Of a stretch of DNA of 64,000 nt, positions 1 to 11,885 are shown piece after piece. This stretch comes from Pollenia angustigena (Eukaryota; Arthropoda; Insecta; Diptera; Polleniidae), in the NCBI GenBank assembly GCA_930367215.1, contig OV884060.1:98170151-98234150 (forward strand), written 5' to 3'. Each line of letters begins with the position of its first letter. Within the stretch, counting starts at the first letter, position 1. A program made the position numbers and the translations under genes. A model generated the notes under the pieces. It did not search any database. It was given only the letters and a program-made list of their open reading frames with translations, and was not told where the DNA came from.

Positions 1-99
1 AAACTCTGAGGGGCGGACGCCCCCCCCTAAAACACAACTTATCGCTACGAAATTTTTTTGTATTTTTTTACATAAAACTGAACCGATTTGGGGGGTGGG

Positions 100-1710
100 G
101 GGGAGAATATAAGAAATAAAAAAAAAATAACGGCCACCATAGTATACACCTTTAAACATTGGTCCTTAGGTATACCGATCGACTCAGAATCACTTTCAGA
201 GTAGATCCAGCAATGCCCGTCTGGCTGGCTGTCCATGTAGTCTTGTTCGCAAAGTACAGGTCGCAATTTTGAAGATAATTTAATGAAATTTGGTACACAG
301 GTTCTAATTGGCAAAAGGGCGAATCGGTCCATACCTTTACAAGCTGCTTTACGGAGCAGGGTCTTTGTGTACATTATCAGATGATCCACATTTAAAAGTT
401 GTAACAAAGTTGGAAACAAAAAATCCTTCATTCGTTTTCCAAGCGAATATGGTATGGCTACCGTAAGAAAAATGTCCGCTGTTCCAGGGGATATTGGCAC
501 TACACGGGCCAAATATAAGAATTTCAATTATACAAATATGGCGGTTTAATAAAATTCTTAAATTAATTAAAATTTTTCGTCTTTTGTGAATACATAAAAT
601 CAAAAGTTGTGAACAGATTTTAATCATTTATAGCTTGTTTTGTTTGCAATGTTGTTTTTTATATGTCTGCATAAAATTAGAAGCATAGCTCCATTTTTCA
701 TTAATTTTCGGCTTTTCAACTAGTATAACTATAAAGATCTGATAGAAAAGATGTTTTTTTTTATAAAATGAGGAACTTTGGGCCCCACTTGGCACGGCTA
801 GGCACCGTCGGATTGACCTGAAAAATTAGGTCATGATTTCTTACACCAAACCTCATATTTTAAGCAGCGCAAACAATTAAATTTAAAAAAAAAAAAAATC
901 CCATACAAGATGCGACCAGTCTAATGTATACCTATTTTACAAACGTATGTTTATATATTTTATTAAACTTATTGTAGTTTAATAACACATGTGATATCTA
1001 TTTTTTTTTTTATTGAAATAATCAAATTTGCTAAATATTGTAAAATAGATTGTAAATAAAAGTATGTTTATAATAAAAAAAAGCTTTTAAGCACAATTAC
1101 CTATCTTCCTTAATGAACAAAACTCAACTAAAATGATTTACATTATTGTTTTTATTTTGTATTTTAATATGTACCTACTTTGTTACTTTGTTTTTATAAC
1201 GGGATCTGAATTGTTTCGCTTTGGCGAAAAAACTAAAACAAAAAAATTTACTCTTTCTCTTTTCAACTTCAACTAAAATGATTTACCAAATATGTTACTT
1301 TGTTTTTGTAAAGGGATCTGAACTCTTTTGCTTTTGCTTGTTCAAAAAAAAAAAACAAATAATGTTACTCCTTCTTTTCTCGCTTCTTTAATACAAAAGA
1401 GCCGAGACCTTCTTTAAGGCATTCTTTAGCAGTTACGTAAGAATAGTAATTAAATCAAAACATTTTTGAAGCAGGCCTTTAAAGAGGCCTGAAGTAAGAA
1501 GGTTTTCTGAGTTTTCCCGATGGGTAGTAGCCCAGCAAACACAGACATACTCAAGATGTATTGCCTGGATGAAAAATATAACGGCAATCACACAAGGGAA
1601 CTATTTTTTTTTTTGTTGATTAAGAACCGAATGTAAACGCCCTACTTTCTTCGTGAACTTCTTATTTAAATATAATTAATATTAAGAATCTAAATTTTAG
1701 ATAAACAAAG
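100..1710. other. Unit part with family A repeat, no gene
   Basis: Bases ~115-480 match the dispersed family A repeats at 20870, 24280 and 38590 (shared GGCTGGCTGTCCATGTA and GTACAGGTCGCAATTTTG words). The rest is AT-rich, with homopolymer runs and two related stretches at 1180-1400. The short open frames on either strand resemble no protein I know. The same holds for 9665-11280 in copy 2. Confidence 0.6.
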
Positions 1711-1714
1711 GACA

Positions 1715-1973
1715 TATATCGTCGGTTTCATGTAGAAAGGCCCTAACACGATTTTTTTCGAAACTGAGTTTTTTAGTGATTCCAAAACATTTCCCACAAA
1801 AAAAACCTCGTCCCAAAAATTTAATACAATAGCATCAAAAATATCAGTTAAACAAGCAATTGAAGAAGCCATTTTACATTAAGATACATACAGTTTCTAT
1901 TATATTATTGCCTTCTCCTGTAAAGTTGCACTTATGTTAGTTAGGGCCTTTCTACATGAGACCAACGATATAG
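1715..1973. mobile_element. MITE with ~33-base inverted ends (copy 1)
   Basis: The left end TATATCGTCGGTTTCATGTA is inverted at the right end (TACATGAGACCAACGATATA), and both ends run on into AGAAAGGCCCTAAC or its complement. The 259-base body has no coding capacity. The TATA context leaves a TA duplication possible but unproven. Confidence 0.75.
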
Positions 1974-2319
1974 TTCTTATATATATTAATATTGTTTTGA
2001 AGGTTATATGGGACGCTGAATTCAATTCTGCACTCAGTTTTCTATCAGTTCGACTTTTCGAGAAATACCGTTATAGGCTTTTTACACTGATCAACATCTA
2101 ACATCTACCATCAAAGATGTAGAAAATGTGAAACACTCGCTTACATTGATCACATCTAACATCTACCATCAAACAAAAATGTCACCATTTTTGAAAAAAA
2201 TGTTATTAAAATAAAACTGTTTTTTTTACAAAAGTGCCAAAGTTTAAAAAGAAAACACAAAAATGTATTTGAAGTTCAATTTGTTTAAAAATATAAAAAA
2301 TAATAAACAAAAAAACAAA

Positions 2320-3395
2320 CAAAGTATATATACTTATATTCTGCGTCCTTGAGTAATTCTGTCTGTCCGCCTGCCCGTCTGTTGAAAACACGCTCACTTT
2401 CGAAAAACTCAAAAGAAATTAACAAACTTGGTGTCAAATTGCTTGTAGTTATCCTAAGCAGTTTAAGATTGAAATCCAGCAAAATCGGTTCAATAGGATC
2501 AGAGCTATGAATCAAAATGTGGAACCACCACCTAAAAAAAATTGATAATTTTTTTACAAAAACTAACATAAATGGTGGAAAAATGTACAGAACGATATAA
2601 GATTTGCAAAATTTTATTTTATTTAACTAGAGATCATGCCGTAAAATTTCGTGAATATCCGTCCATAATTTACCCTAGGCCCCATATAAGCCCTTCTCGC
2701 TGAACACAGTATAGTACGCCTAAAACACTTATTAAAAATGCTATCATAACAAAATTTGGCACGTCAGAGTTAAATAGGATAACAAGTGACACCATAAAGT
2801 TTCGTGAAGATCTGTCCATAATTTACCCTAGTCCCCATATTAACCCTACTCCCAGAAAACAGTTTAGTACGCCTAAAACCATAATTAATAATGCTATTAT
2901 AACAAAATTTGGTACATCACAGTTTTTTAGAACAAGAAATGACACCGTGGAATTTCGTGAAGATCGGTCCATAATTTACCCTAGGCCGCATATAAACCCT
3001 ACTTCCGGAAAACAGTTTAATAGGCCTAAAACCGTAAAACATAATGCTATCATAACAAATTTTGGCACGTCACAGTTTAATAGGACTAGAAATGACAGAA
3101 ATGCTCTTGAAAATCATTTAGGTTCAGCTTAAACTGTTACGAATAATAATATTTTACTCAAGCTATTTAAAATTGCTAAAAAAAAAAGCATTAAACTTTC
3201 TGGTTGTCGGTCAAAAATTTTATATAGGTCTAAACCGCAACCAATTTTAATGCAGATGTCTGATTTTATAAAGATAAACTGGTAATAAATAGACATCAAT
3301 CAGATATTACTCCTAAAACATTCGAATTGTTGGTGGAGGGTATCAAAGATTCGGCACAGCCGAATATAGCACTCTAACTTGCTTTGTTTTATTTT
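2320..3395 (+). repeat. Dispersed repeat family B (copy 1 of unit)
   Basis: Blocks starting near TCTGTCTGTCCGCCTGCCCG and ending with GGTGGAGGGTATCAAAGATT are shared with 29560-30010, 39780-40285 (inverted) and 43855-44960. Inside are three diverged ~120-base sub-repeats built on CGTGAAGATCGGTCCATAAT and CCCATATAAACCCT (about 2650, 2810 and 2950). It has no credible protein and looks like a non-autonomous element family. Confidence 0.75.
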
Positions 3396-4240
3396 TTAAT
3401 TAAAATGTAGCAACAAGCATATATACTTTTGATAAGAATAAATTTTGTATAGGCAACGTTATCAAGAGTCGGAGTTGAGGTTTTTGTACCGGAGTCGGAG
3501 TGTGAGTCGAAGTACACACAAACAATTCGTGAATGCGACTCCAAAATTTTTCGGCATATAAAATTTTGACAAATATTCTAATAATTCACAAAATGAAAAT
3601 ACAATATTTAAAATATTGATTCGAAATTTTTACTGAATCCTTTTCTTGCTGTATTTAACCATTTAAATGGTACTGCGTTAAAAAAGGTTTAACGTCAATT
3701 AAGGACCAGTCTCATACACATTTAGCATTAAGGTTAGATTAGGGAGTTGGAATTTCAGCGGTTGGAGTCGGAGTAAGTACTTTTTGTTGACGACTACACA
3801 GCCCTGGTGGTCAATATTAAAAAAATATCTGCGCTAAATTTCTAAGCAAAGAAGCATAACAATAAAAGAGTACTTAAACGGACGTGTGGGTACCGTGGTA
3901 TTTTTGAAAGTAAAAAGTACAAAAACTAGTACCATAGTACTGAATTTTCCATCACTGGTATCTTTCAATGGCTCAAATTGAGTTGGTCTGAAATTGAGAA
4001 ATGTTAAATGAAATGTAGAAAAAAACTTGACTTTTAGGTGTGGTTCACATTCAACATCGGCCCTTAAAATTTAACCACCCTTTACCAAAAAATTCTGGGT
4101 AAAAAAAAATCGTTCAACGTCATGGTAATAATTTGGGTTTTCCTAGTACAATATCTTCCCAACAACCTATATTATACCCACACCAAAAGAGTGGAGGGGG
4201 TATTATGCATTTGTGCTGACGTGTATACACTAGCGTGGCC
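3396..4240. other. Non-coding stretch with GTCGGAG-type repeats
   Basis: Short GAGTCGGAG-like words lie at 3467-3515 and 3754-3775, bounded by ACTACACAGCCCTGG near 3792, which looks like the end of an old MITE. No gene is visible. The copy 2 counterpart is 12962-13810. Confidence 0.45.
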
Positions 4241-4245
4241 GTTAG

Positions 4246-4432
4246 TTGTATGGAGAACTTTTTTTTTTTATTTCTTATATTCTCCCCTCCCCCCAACAAA
4301 TCGGTTTAGTTTTATGTAAAAAAAAAATACAAAAAAATTTCGTAGCGATAAGTTGTGTTTTAGGGGGGAGGGGGGCGTCCGCCCTTCAAAGTTTGCCATC
4401 AAGCCATTTATTTAAATGTAATTTATTTGCAT
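4246..4432. repeat. Left outer arm of large palindrome
   Basis: These bases are the near-complement, in reverse, of 9530-9695 (and of 1-130): CGTAGCGATAAGTTGTG here faces CACAACTTATCGCTACG there. The arm stops where the LINE begins and resumes at about 7977 after it, so the LINE split the arm. The counterpart in copy 2 is ~13813-14003. Confidence 0.8.
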
Positions 4433-5000
4433 ATGGCAATATGCAATAAATCAACAGTTAATTCAGTTTTAAAAACTCCTGTTCCGAATATCCCAGTTGA
4501 TAATAATACACCATCTACCGCAAATGTTGATAATGATCTGGCTTCAGTTGTTAATAATGAACTTTTAACAAATTTAAATAATAATAATATAGTTGCCTCA
4601 AATCCGCTTGGTTTTACTCAAAATAAGGAAGTGAGTGTGTCAATCCCTTATGTACCATTTTTAATAAATAGCCAAGTAGTACATAATTCGTTAAGAGCTA
4701 TTCCGCCTAAAAAGGCTGTTTTTGTATCACGTTTAGCTTTTGATACGACTGTTGCAGATGTTGAGTTCTTCATAAAATCCAAAATTGGATCAAATGCAGA
4801 GATATCAACGTTTAAATTTAAGCATTCTCAGCCCCGAGAGATAGCGTCTTTTAAAGTTATTGTTCCTGATCAATATTTTAAAATAATTCATGATCCTGCC
4901 TTCTGGCCTATAAATATATTTGCGAGAGTTTACTTATAAAGAAAACCGTAGCACTGCTGCTCGTCTTCCATATCGCAACACAAAAATTTCAGAAAACTAA
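4427..5000 (+). pseudogene. LINE ORF1 (gag-like) C-terminal remnant, copy 1
   Basis: An open frame runs 4427-4939 and encodes the C-terminal part of an ORF1 RNA-binding protein. The stretch around KKAVFVSRLAFDTT, ending FWPINIFARV, follows the pattern of the C-terminal domain before the usual zinc knuckles in Jockey-group ORF1 proteins. The frame stops at 4939, but another frame carries on from about 4935 to the stop at 5000 (reading RSTAARLPYRNTKISEN), so one frameshift is present. Copy 2 has the same break, which therefore predates the tandem duplication. The apparent start lies at the junction with the palindrome arm and is not the native one. No zinc knuckle is visible. Confidence 0.7.
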
Positions 5001-6032
5001 GTGCTGCTCCTGTTGATACAATTCTCTTTAATTTATCAAAATGTTAGGGGCTTAAATACTAAACTGTCCTCTCTTTTTGTTGATAGCTTCAATTTTAATC
5101 ATCAAATCATAATTTTTACCGAAACTTGGCTTACTGAAAATGTTTTAAACTCTGAGATAATGTGTGATAATTACCATGTTTTCAGACGTGATCGCGAAAA
5201 TAATAGGAAATCCAGAGGTGTGCTTATCGCTGTTTCAAACATTTTTCACTCTGAAGCATTAACTTATGATTCACCTTCCAATATTGAATTTACTGGTATA
5301 GCAATAAAACTGAAACATAAAAACATATTTATTACTTGCTCTTATATTCCTCCATCATCACCGCACTCAGTATATATCGAACATGCTAACGCAATTAAAT
5401 CTGCTTGTCGTACTGCTAAACTGAATGATTTGGTTATCTCAGTTGGTGACTTTAATATGCCTTCAATAATATGGAATTACTCACCCGATGACGGGTTCTT
5501 TACACCAGTTACGTCAACAAATAATTTAATATGTATAGAGTTTCTCAACTCTCTTATGGATTTGTCGCTTTGTCAGTTGAATGGTATATTTAATGATTAT
5601 GGGAAATTATTAGACTTAATTTTTATAAACGAATATGTGGACATCGTTGTTAAGCGTTCTGAGCCTATTACCACTCCGGAAGATCGATATCACCCTACAA
5701 TAGAAGTAAACCTACCAATCTCTTTTTCATCTAACTCGCAACTTACTGAGGTAAACGATAAGGTATTGTGTTTTAAAAATACAAACTATCCTTTACTTAA
5801 TAGCCTCTTGGATAATATAAGCTGGGACGAATTATTTTTGCCCTCAAGTATTACTTTGGATGAAATAATAAAACGTTTTTATACAAAAATGTATTCACTA
5901 ATGGAGTTATGTATCCCTAAGCAATCTCTTCACAAACCTAGTGGTCCTCCCTGGGGCACAAAACATTTGTCTACAGTCAAAAATAAGAAAAACAAGTTGT
6001 ATAAAAATTACAAAAAAACAGTCGACTTATAG
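5001..6032 (+). pseudogene. LINE ORF2 endonuclease part, copy 1
   Basis: The product is the N-terminal AP-endonuclease of a LINE ORF2, which nicks target DNA to prime reverse transcription. Motifs in order: YQNVRGLNTK near residue 13, FTETWL near 40 (metal-binding Glu), SVGDFNMP near 147, LDLIFIN near 205, and a degenerate RYHPTI where SDHxP is usual. The frame stops at 6032, but homology continues one base out of frame (EYTKYATARAEYN) into the reverse transcriptase. The shift falls in an A-run near 6013-6020 and is identical in copy 2. ORF2 is thus broken in both copies, or both share a homopolymer error. The start is uncertain; it may be internal to ORF2. Confidence 0.85.
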
Positions 6033-6070
6033 AATATACCAAATATGCAACTGCTCGTGCTGAGTATAAT

Positions 6071-7863
6071 GTGTTAAACAAATCTTGTTACACTAATTAC
6101 TTACGTAAAATGAAGAATAATTTCAAAAATAATCTTAAATCATTCTACAATTTTGTAAACACCAAAAGAAGAGCTACCATATTTCCTACAGTAATGAAGT
6201 TTCAAGACAGTGAGTCTGGTGATGACCTTAACATAAGTAACATGTTTGCTGACTTCTTTTCTACGACCTATTCTGATACCAATTATATTGGCTCTATTAT
6301 TCCTTCTTGTACTCAATCAGTTAATCAAGTTATCTCAATTCCATTCTTTGGTGTTTCCACAATTTTATATAACTTAAAAAAACTTAAATTTTCGTATAGA
6401 AGTGGTCCTGACAATATTCCTAGCTGTATATTGATAAACTGTGCTGAATTTCTCGCAATACCATTAACACGCATTTTTAATATGTCAATTAAATTTGGAT
6501 ATTTCCCTAATACCTGGAAAAAGTCTTTTATTATTCCGCTTTACAAATCTGGTACTATGTCTGACATTGTTAATTATCGAGGGATTGCTAAACTAAGTAT
6601 TATTCCAAAACTTTTTGAAAAGATGGTAACTGAATGCATTTCTCATCATGTATCATCTCTATTGTCATCTGCTCAACATGGTTTTCGAAAAGGCTGCTCT
6701 ACTACAACAAATCTATTACAACTAACAACAATTATAAATCAGGGTTTTGTGCAACGAAAACAAACTGATATCGTATATACTGATTTTAGCAAGGCGTTTG
6801 ACAAGGTAAACCATAAACTGCTCCTGAGAAAACTTAACACAATTGGATTTTCAAACAACTCTCTTAAATGGATTGAGTCTTATTTATTAAATCGAAAACA
6901 ATGTGTCCGTTTTAAAAACGTCACATCTAAATCGATAGATGTTTTATCTGGTGTACCACAAGGTAGTCATCTTGGGCCATTGCTGTTTACCCTTTTTATC
7001 AATGATCTTCCGAACGTGATAAGATTCTCTAAAGTTTTAATGTATGCGGATGATGTAAAAATTTTTCTCAGTTTTAATAAATATGCAGATCACATTCTAC
7101 TTCAACAAGACTTGGACTCATTTCAGTCATGGTGTAATTTAAACTTGATGGAGCTTAACTTGAAAAAATGTAAGCATATGTCTTTCTTTAGAGGAAATCA
7201 TATAAATGTAAGTTATTCTTTGGGGAACTATCAGCTAGAAAATGTTGGTACAATTTTGGATCTAGGAGTTTTGTTGGACGCTAAGTTGAACTTTATTAAG
7301 CATATTTCCATAACTGTTAATAAAGCACGGTGTATTCTTGATTTTATCAAACGATGGGCTAAAGAATTTAAAGACCCACAAAGCAACTTTATGTTTCTCT
7401 CGTGAGACCCGTCCTTGAATATGCATCTATAGTTTGGGATCCTTTATATTTGATTCACAGCAATTATATTGAATCCGTACAAAAACAATTTTTGTTATTC
7501 TGCCTTCGTTGTCTACAGTGGAACCCATTAGAACTTCCGTCATACACTAGCCGTCTTGCTCTTATCAAACTTCCAACTCTTAAAAGCCGAAGGACTATGT
7601 TGAATGTGTCGCTTATATTAAATTTAATTAATGGTTATATTGTTTCTGATTTCCTGCTCGATAACATTTCATTTAATATTCCTCATCGTCCATCTCGACA
7701 CTTCGAATTGCTATCGATTAAATACTTCAGGACAAATTACGCAAATGCTGATCCATTTAGAAGGATGTGCAGTCAATTTAATAAATTTTATAAAGTTGTA
7801 GATTTTTCTTCAAATGCAAATATTATAAAACGTAAAATTATCGTCTTATTAAACAATCAATAA
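6071..7863 (+). pseudogene. LINE ORF2 reverse transcriptase, copy 1 (frameshifted)
   Basis: This is the RNA-dependent DNA polymerase of the LINE. Motifs in order: FIIPLYKSG, NYRGIAKLS, QHGFRKGCSTTTNL, TDFSKAFDKVNH (catalytic Asp), SGVPQGSHLGPLLF, and the catalytic YADD in VLMYADDVKIF. The C-terminal region (RPVLEYASIVWDP, then RPSRHFELLSIKYFRTNY) is typical of insect Jockey-group elements. A 7-base deletion at about 7378, relative to copy 2, splits the frame (6071-7405, then 7402-7863). No RNase H domain is visible. The stop at 7861-7863 is followed by ~85 bases of 3' UTR and the TAAA tail. Confidence 0.9.
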
Positions 7864-7976
7864 TTTTGTATTTTATTTGTATTAACTAGTATATGTTATT
7901 ATATTGTTTAACTGTCTGTAAGGATATGATATCCATAGGCAAATTTGTAAATAAATAAATAAATAAATAAATAAAA

Positions 7977-9490
7977 AATATTTTAGCTCTTCTTGTCAAC
8001 AACATTAGCCTCGAAGAAAGTATTTTGCTAAAATTAATATTTAAGAAAATAAGAACAAAATATTTAATGTCAAGTGACCCAATTTTGAAATCGATGTCTT
8101 CCGATTGGGATGAAATTTGCACCCACGTTAGTCCTATTGAATAGTAGTTTAGACACAAGCAAGATCGGTCAAAAAGTTTCAGAGTAAAAGGGGGTCAAGG
8201 TTTGCCATACAGGTGTTCTTTCTCATCCATGTAACTTATTACCTATTGGTATTAGCAAAATTTGTCCCAAGTAGCTAAGATAGCTATTTAATCAATCTTT
8301 ATAAAAAAATTTTTTTTGTTTTTTTTTTTAATATTAAAATTTTTTTTTAAATTTTAAAAACTTTTTTTTTATTGTTTTTTTGCCAAGTTTTTAATTAAAA
8401 AAAAATTTTTTTTTTAAAGATTGATCAAATAGCTGTCTAATGGCCAATTTTCAGGATTGATATTAAACACATTTATTTTTAAAATCGTTTTAAATACAAA
8501 ATTCTCTTCTTCACTAAAAACTTAAGTGAAACTTATGTCACCGATGTGGTACACTTAGGCCCTAATTTTGTAAAACGCAACGAAATCCCAAAAATAACAT
8601 TGAAAGCAAAAACAATGTCAAAAATTAGTCAACATTTTGTTGTTGCTTTCTACATAAATACATGTTGCGTTTTAAAATAATCAACGCCACAAGATATGCA
8701 GCGTTTAAAATTTAAAAATTCAATATACATTTCTATAGAAAACAACAACAAAATTATGAAATATTTTAGATTTTGTTTTTGCTTTCAATATAATTTTTGG
8801 CGTTGCGTTCGCGTTTTACAAATTTAGGGCCTTAATTTCAACTTAAGTTTCCATTGTAATATTTTAGCAAGGTGGCCTCAATATTACAACAATACAACAA
8901 CAACAGGCAAAGCATTAACAGTCAGCTGTTTTTTCAGACCACCTTGTAAATAAATACACTTTTTTATATTATTTTTTTCTTGTATTAAGTAGTGCTACCA
9001 TACTTTTATCTTAATTAAATAAGACTTTTCAAATAAAACTCAAAAAACCAATCTGTTTTTAAATACGATTTAAGTTTGTTACGAAAATTTTCTTAATATT
9101 TATTTAAATACTATCCCGAAAATTGGGCATAAGCTGCCTGGGACAAATTTTGCTTACACCAATAGGTAATAATTTACATGGATGAGAAAGAACACCTGTA
9201 TGGCCAAAATTTCAAAATTTGACCCCCTTTAACTCAGAAACTTTTTGACCGATCTTGTTGAAAATTTCTTTCTAAGCTACTATCAAATAGGACTAACAAT
9301 GGTGTAAATTTCATCCAAATCGGAAGACGTCGATTTCAAAAATGGGTCACTTGACTTTAAATCCCCTTTTATATATATAAAACGTATATAAAATGATTGG
9401 TATTTTGTTGTTATTTTCTTAAATGTTTGCTAAAATATTAATATCGAGGCTAATGTTGTTGACTAGAAGAGCTAAAATATTGCTATACAT
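7977..9490. repeat. Large near-palindrome (foldback), copy 1
   Basis: The stretch from TATTTTAGCTCTTC at ~7980 to about 8290 is matched in reverse complement by about 9130-9480. Nested inside are an AT hairpin (8284-8430) and a second inverted pair (about 8518-8640 against 8765-8850, sharing TTTCAATATAATTTTTGGCG-like words). The right arm continues through 9530-9695 to pair with 4246-4432. Without the LINE, the whole would be a ~1.9 kb foldback element. There is no coding capacity. Confidence 0.85.
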
Positions 9491-11280
9491 CATATTATTG
9501 TACAATTTTTTTTTAAGAGATAGTCATATTCAAACAAATTGCATTTGAATAAATGGCTTAAAGGCAAACTCTGAGGGGCGGACGCCCCCCCCTAAAACAC
9601 AACTTATCGCTACGAAATTTTTTTGTATTTTTTTACATAAAACTGAACCGATTTGGGGGGTGGGGGGGGAGAATATAAGAAATAAAAAAAAAATAACGGC
9701 CACCATAGTATACACCTTTAAACATTGGTCCTTAGGTATACCGATCGACTCAGAATCACTTTCAGAGTAGATCCAGCAATGCCCGTCTGGCTGGCTGTCC
9801 ATGTAGTCTTGTTCGCAAAGTACAGGTCGCAATTTTGAAGATAATTTAATGAAATTTGGTACACAGGTTCTAATTGGCAAAAGGGCGAATCGGTCCATAC
9901 CTTTACAAGCTGCTTTACGGAGCAGGGTCTTTGTGTACATTATCAGATGATCCACATTTAAAAGTTGTAACAAAGTTGGAAACAAAAAATCCTTCATTCG
10001 TTTTCCAAGCGAATATGGTATGGCTACCGTAAGAAAAATGTCCGCTGTTCCAGGGGATATTGGCACTACACGGGCCAAATATAAGAATTTCAATTATCAA
10101 ATATGGCGGTTTAATAAAATTCTTAAATTAATTAAAATTTTTCGTCTTTTGTGAATACATAAAATCAAAAGTTGTGAACAGATTTTAATCATTTATAGCT
10201 TGTTTTGTTTGCAATGTTGTTTTTTATATGTCTGCATAAAATTAGAAGCATAGCTCCATTTTTCATTAATTTTCGGCTTTTCAACTAGTATAACTATAAA
10301 GATCTGATAGAAAAGATGTTTTTTTTTATAAAATGGGGAACTTTGGGCCCCACTTGGCACGGCTAGGCACCGTCGGATTGACCTGAAAAATTAGGTCATG
10401 ATTTCTTACACCAAACCTCATATTTTAAGCAGCGCAAACAATTAAATTTAAAAAAAAAAAAAATCCCATACAAGATGCGACCAGTCATACATTAGACCTA
10501 TTTTACAAACGTAGGTTTATATATTTTATTAAACTTATTGTAGTTTAATAACACATGTGATATCTATTTTTTTTTTTATTGAAATAATCAAATTTGCTAA
10601 ATATTGTAAAATAGATTGTAAATAAAAGTATGTTTATAATAAAAAAAAGCTTTTAAGCACAATTACCTATCTTCCTTAATGAACAAAACTCAACTAAAAT
10701 GATTTACATTATTGTTTTTATTTTGTATTTTAATATGTACCTACTTTGTTACTTTGTTTTTATAACGGGATCTGAATTGTTTCGCTTTGGCGAAAAAACT
10801 AAAACAAAAAAATTTACTCTTTCTCTTTTCAACTTCAACTAAAATGATTTACCAAATATGTTACTTTGTTTTTGTAAAGGGATCTGAACTCTTTTGCTTT
10901 TGCTTGTTCAAAAAAAAAAAAAACAAATAATGTTACTCCTTCTTTTCTCGCTTCTTTAATACAAAAGAGCCGAGACCTTCTTTAAGGCATTCTTTAGCAG
11001 TTACGTAAGAATAGTAATTAAATCAAAACATTTTTGAAGCAGGCCTTTAAAGAGGCCTGAAGTAAGAAGGTTTTCTGAGTTTTCCCGATGGGTAGTAGCC
11101 CAGCAAACACAGACATACTCAAGATGTATTGCCTGGATGAAAAATATAACGGCAATCACACAAGGGAACTATTTTTTTTTTGTTGATTAAGAACCGAATG
11201 TAAACGCCCTACTTTCTTCGTGAACTTCTTATTTAAATATAATTAATATTAAGAATCTAAATTTTAGATAAACAAAGGAC

Positions 11281-11539
11281 ATATATCGTCGGTTTCATGT
11301 AGAAAGGCCCTAACACGATTTTTTTCGAAACTGAGTTTTTTAGTGATTCCAAAACATTTCCCACAAAAAAACCTCGTCCCAAAAATTTAATACAATAGCA
11401 TCAAAAATATCAGTTAAACAAGCAATTGAAGAAGCCATTTTACATTAAGATACATACAGTTTCTATTATATTATTGCCTTCTCCTGTAAAGTTGCACTTA
11501 TGTTAGTTAGGGCCTTTCTACATGAGACCAACGATATAG
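11281..11539. mobile_element. MITE with ~33-base inverted ends (copy 2)
   Basis: This is the copy 2 counterpart of the MITE at 1715-1973, with the same inverted ends, carried along by the tandem duplication. Confidence 0.75.
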
Positions 11540-11885
11540 TTCTTATATATATTAATATTGTTTTGAAGGTTATATGGGACGCTGAATTCAATTCGGCACT
11601 CAGTTTTCTATCAGTTCGACTTTTCGAGAAATACCGTTATAGGCTTTTTACACTGATCAACATCTAACATCTACCATCAAAGATGTAGAAAATGTGAAAC
11701 ACTCGCTTACATTGATCACATCTAACATCTACCATCAAACAAAAATGTCACCATTTTTGAAAAAAATGTTATTAAAATAAAACTGTTTTTTTTACAAAAG
11801 TGCCAAAGTTTAAAAAGAAAACACAAAAATGTATTTGAAGTTCAATTTGTTTAAAAATATAAAAAATAATAAACAAAAAAACAAA

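Larger units (their letters stand above)
4440..7976 (+). mobile_element. 5'-truncated Jockey-group LINE, copy 1
   Basis: A non-LTR retrotransposon with the C-terminal part of ORF1, then AP-endonuclease and reverse transcriptase, ends in a (TAAA)n tail at about 7948-7976. Flanking GCAATAT before it and AATATTTTAGC after it suggest a short AATAT target duplication. The palindrome arm it interrupts reads GCAATATTTTAGC in the intact right arm. The 5' part of ORF1 and the promoter are missing. The C-terminal ORF2 region resembles the Jockey/I/LOA group of insects; I cannot fix the clade. Confidence 0.85.
1..9565. repeat. Tandem 9.56 kb unit, copy 1
   Basis: The sequence from base 1 recurs nearly base for base from 9566, and its first ~500 bases recur again from 19126, giving a period of about 9560-9565. 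Each unit holds, in order, a family A-type dispersed segment, a ~260 bp MITE, a family B repeat, one arm of a palindrome, a 5'-truncated LINE, and a large palindrome. Differences seen between copies are single bases, A- or G-run lengths and a 7-base deletion near 7378. The array may extend left of the window. A real tandem duplication and an assembly duplicate cannot be told apart here, although the scattered substitutions argue for real copies. Confidence 0.93.

Noticed and set aside
45..627. Overlapping minus-strand open frames in the left end of each tandem unit (also 9530-10100 and 19174-19632)
   Set aside because: They lie in non-coding family A repeat and palindrome-arm sequence, include runs of Pro, Lys and Phe from homopolymers, and match no protein pattern; their conservation between copies comes only from the tandem duplication.
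7886..8158. Minus-strand 90-residue frame after the LINE (and its copy at 17462-17734)
   Set aside because: It crosses the LINE TAAA tail into the palindrome arm (reading IYLFIYLF from the tail), so it is chance read-through.
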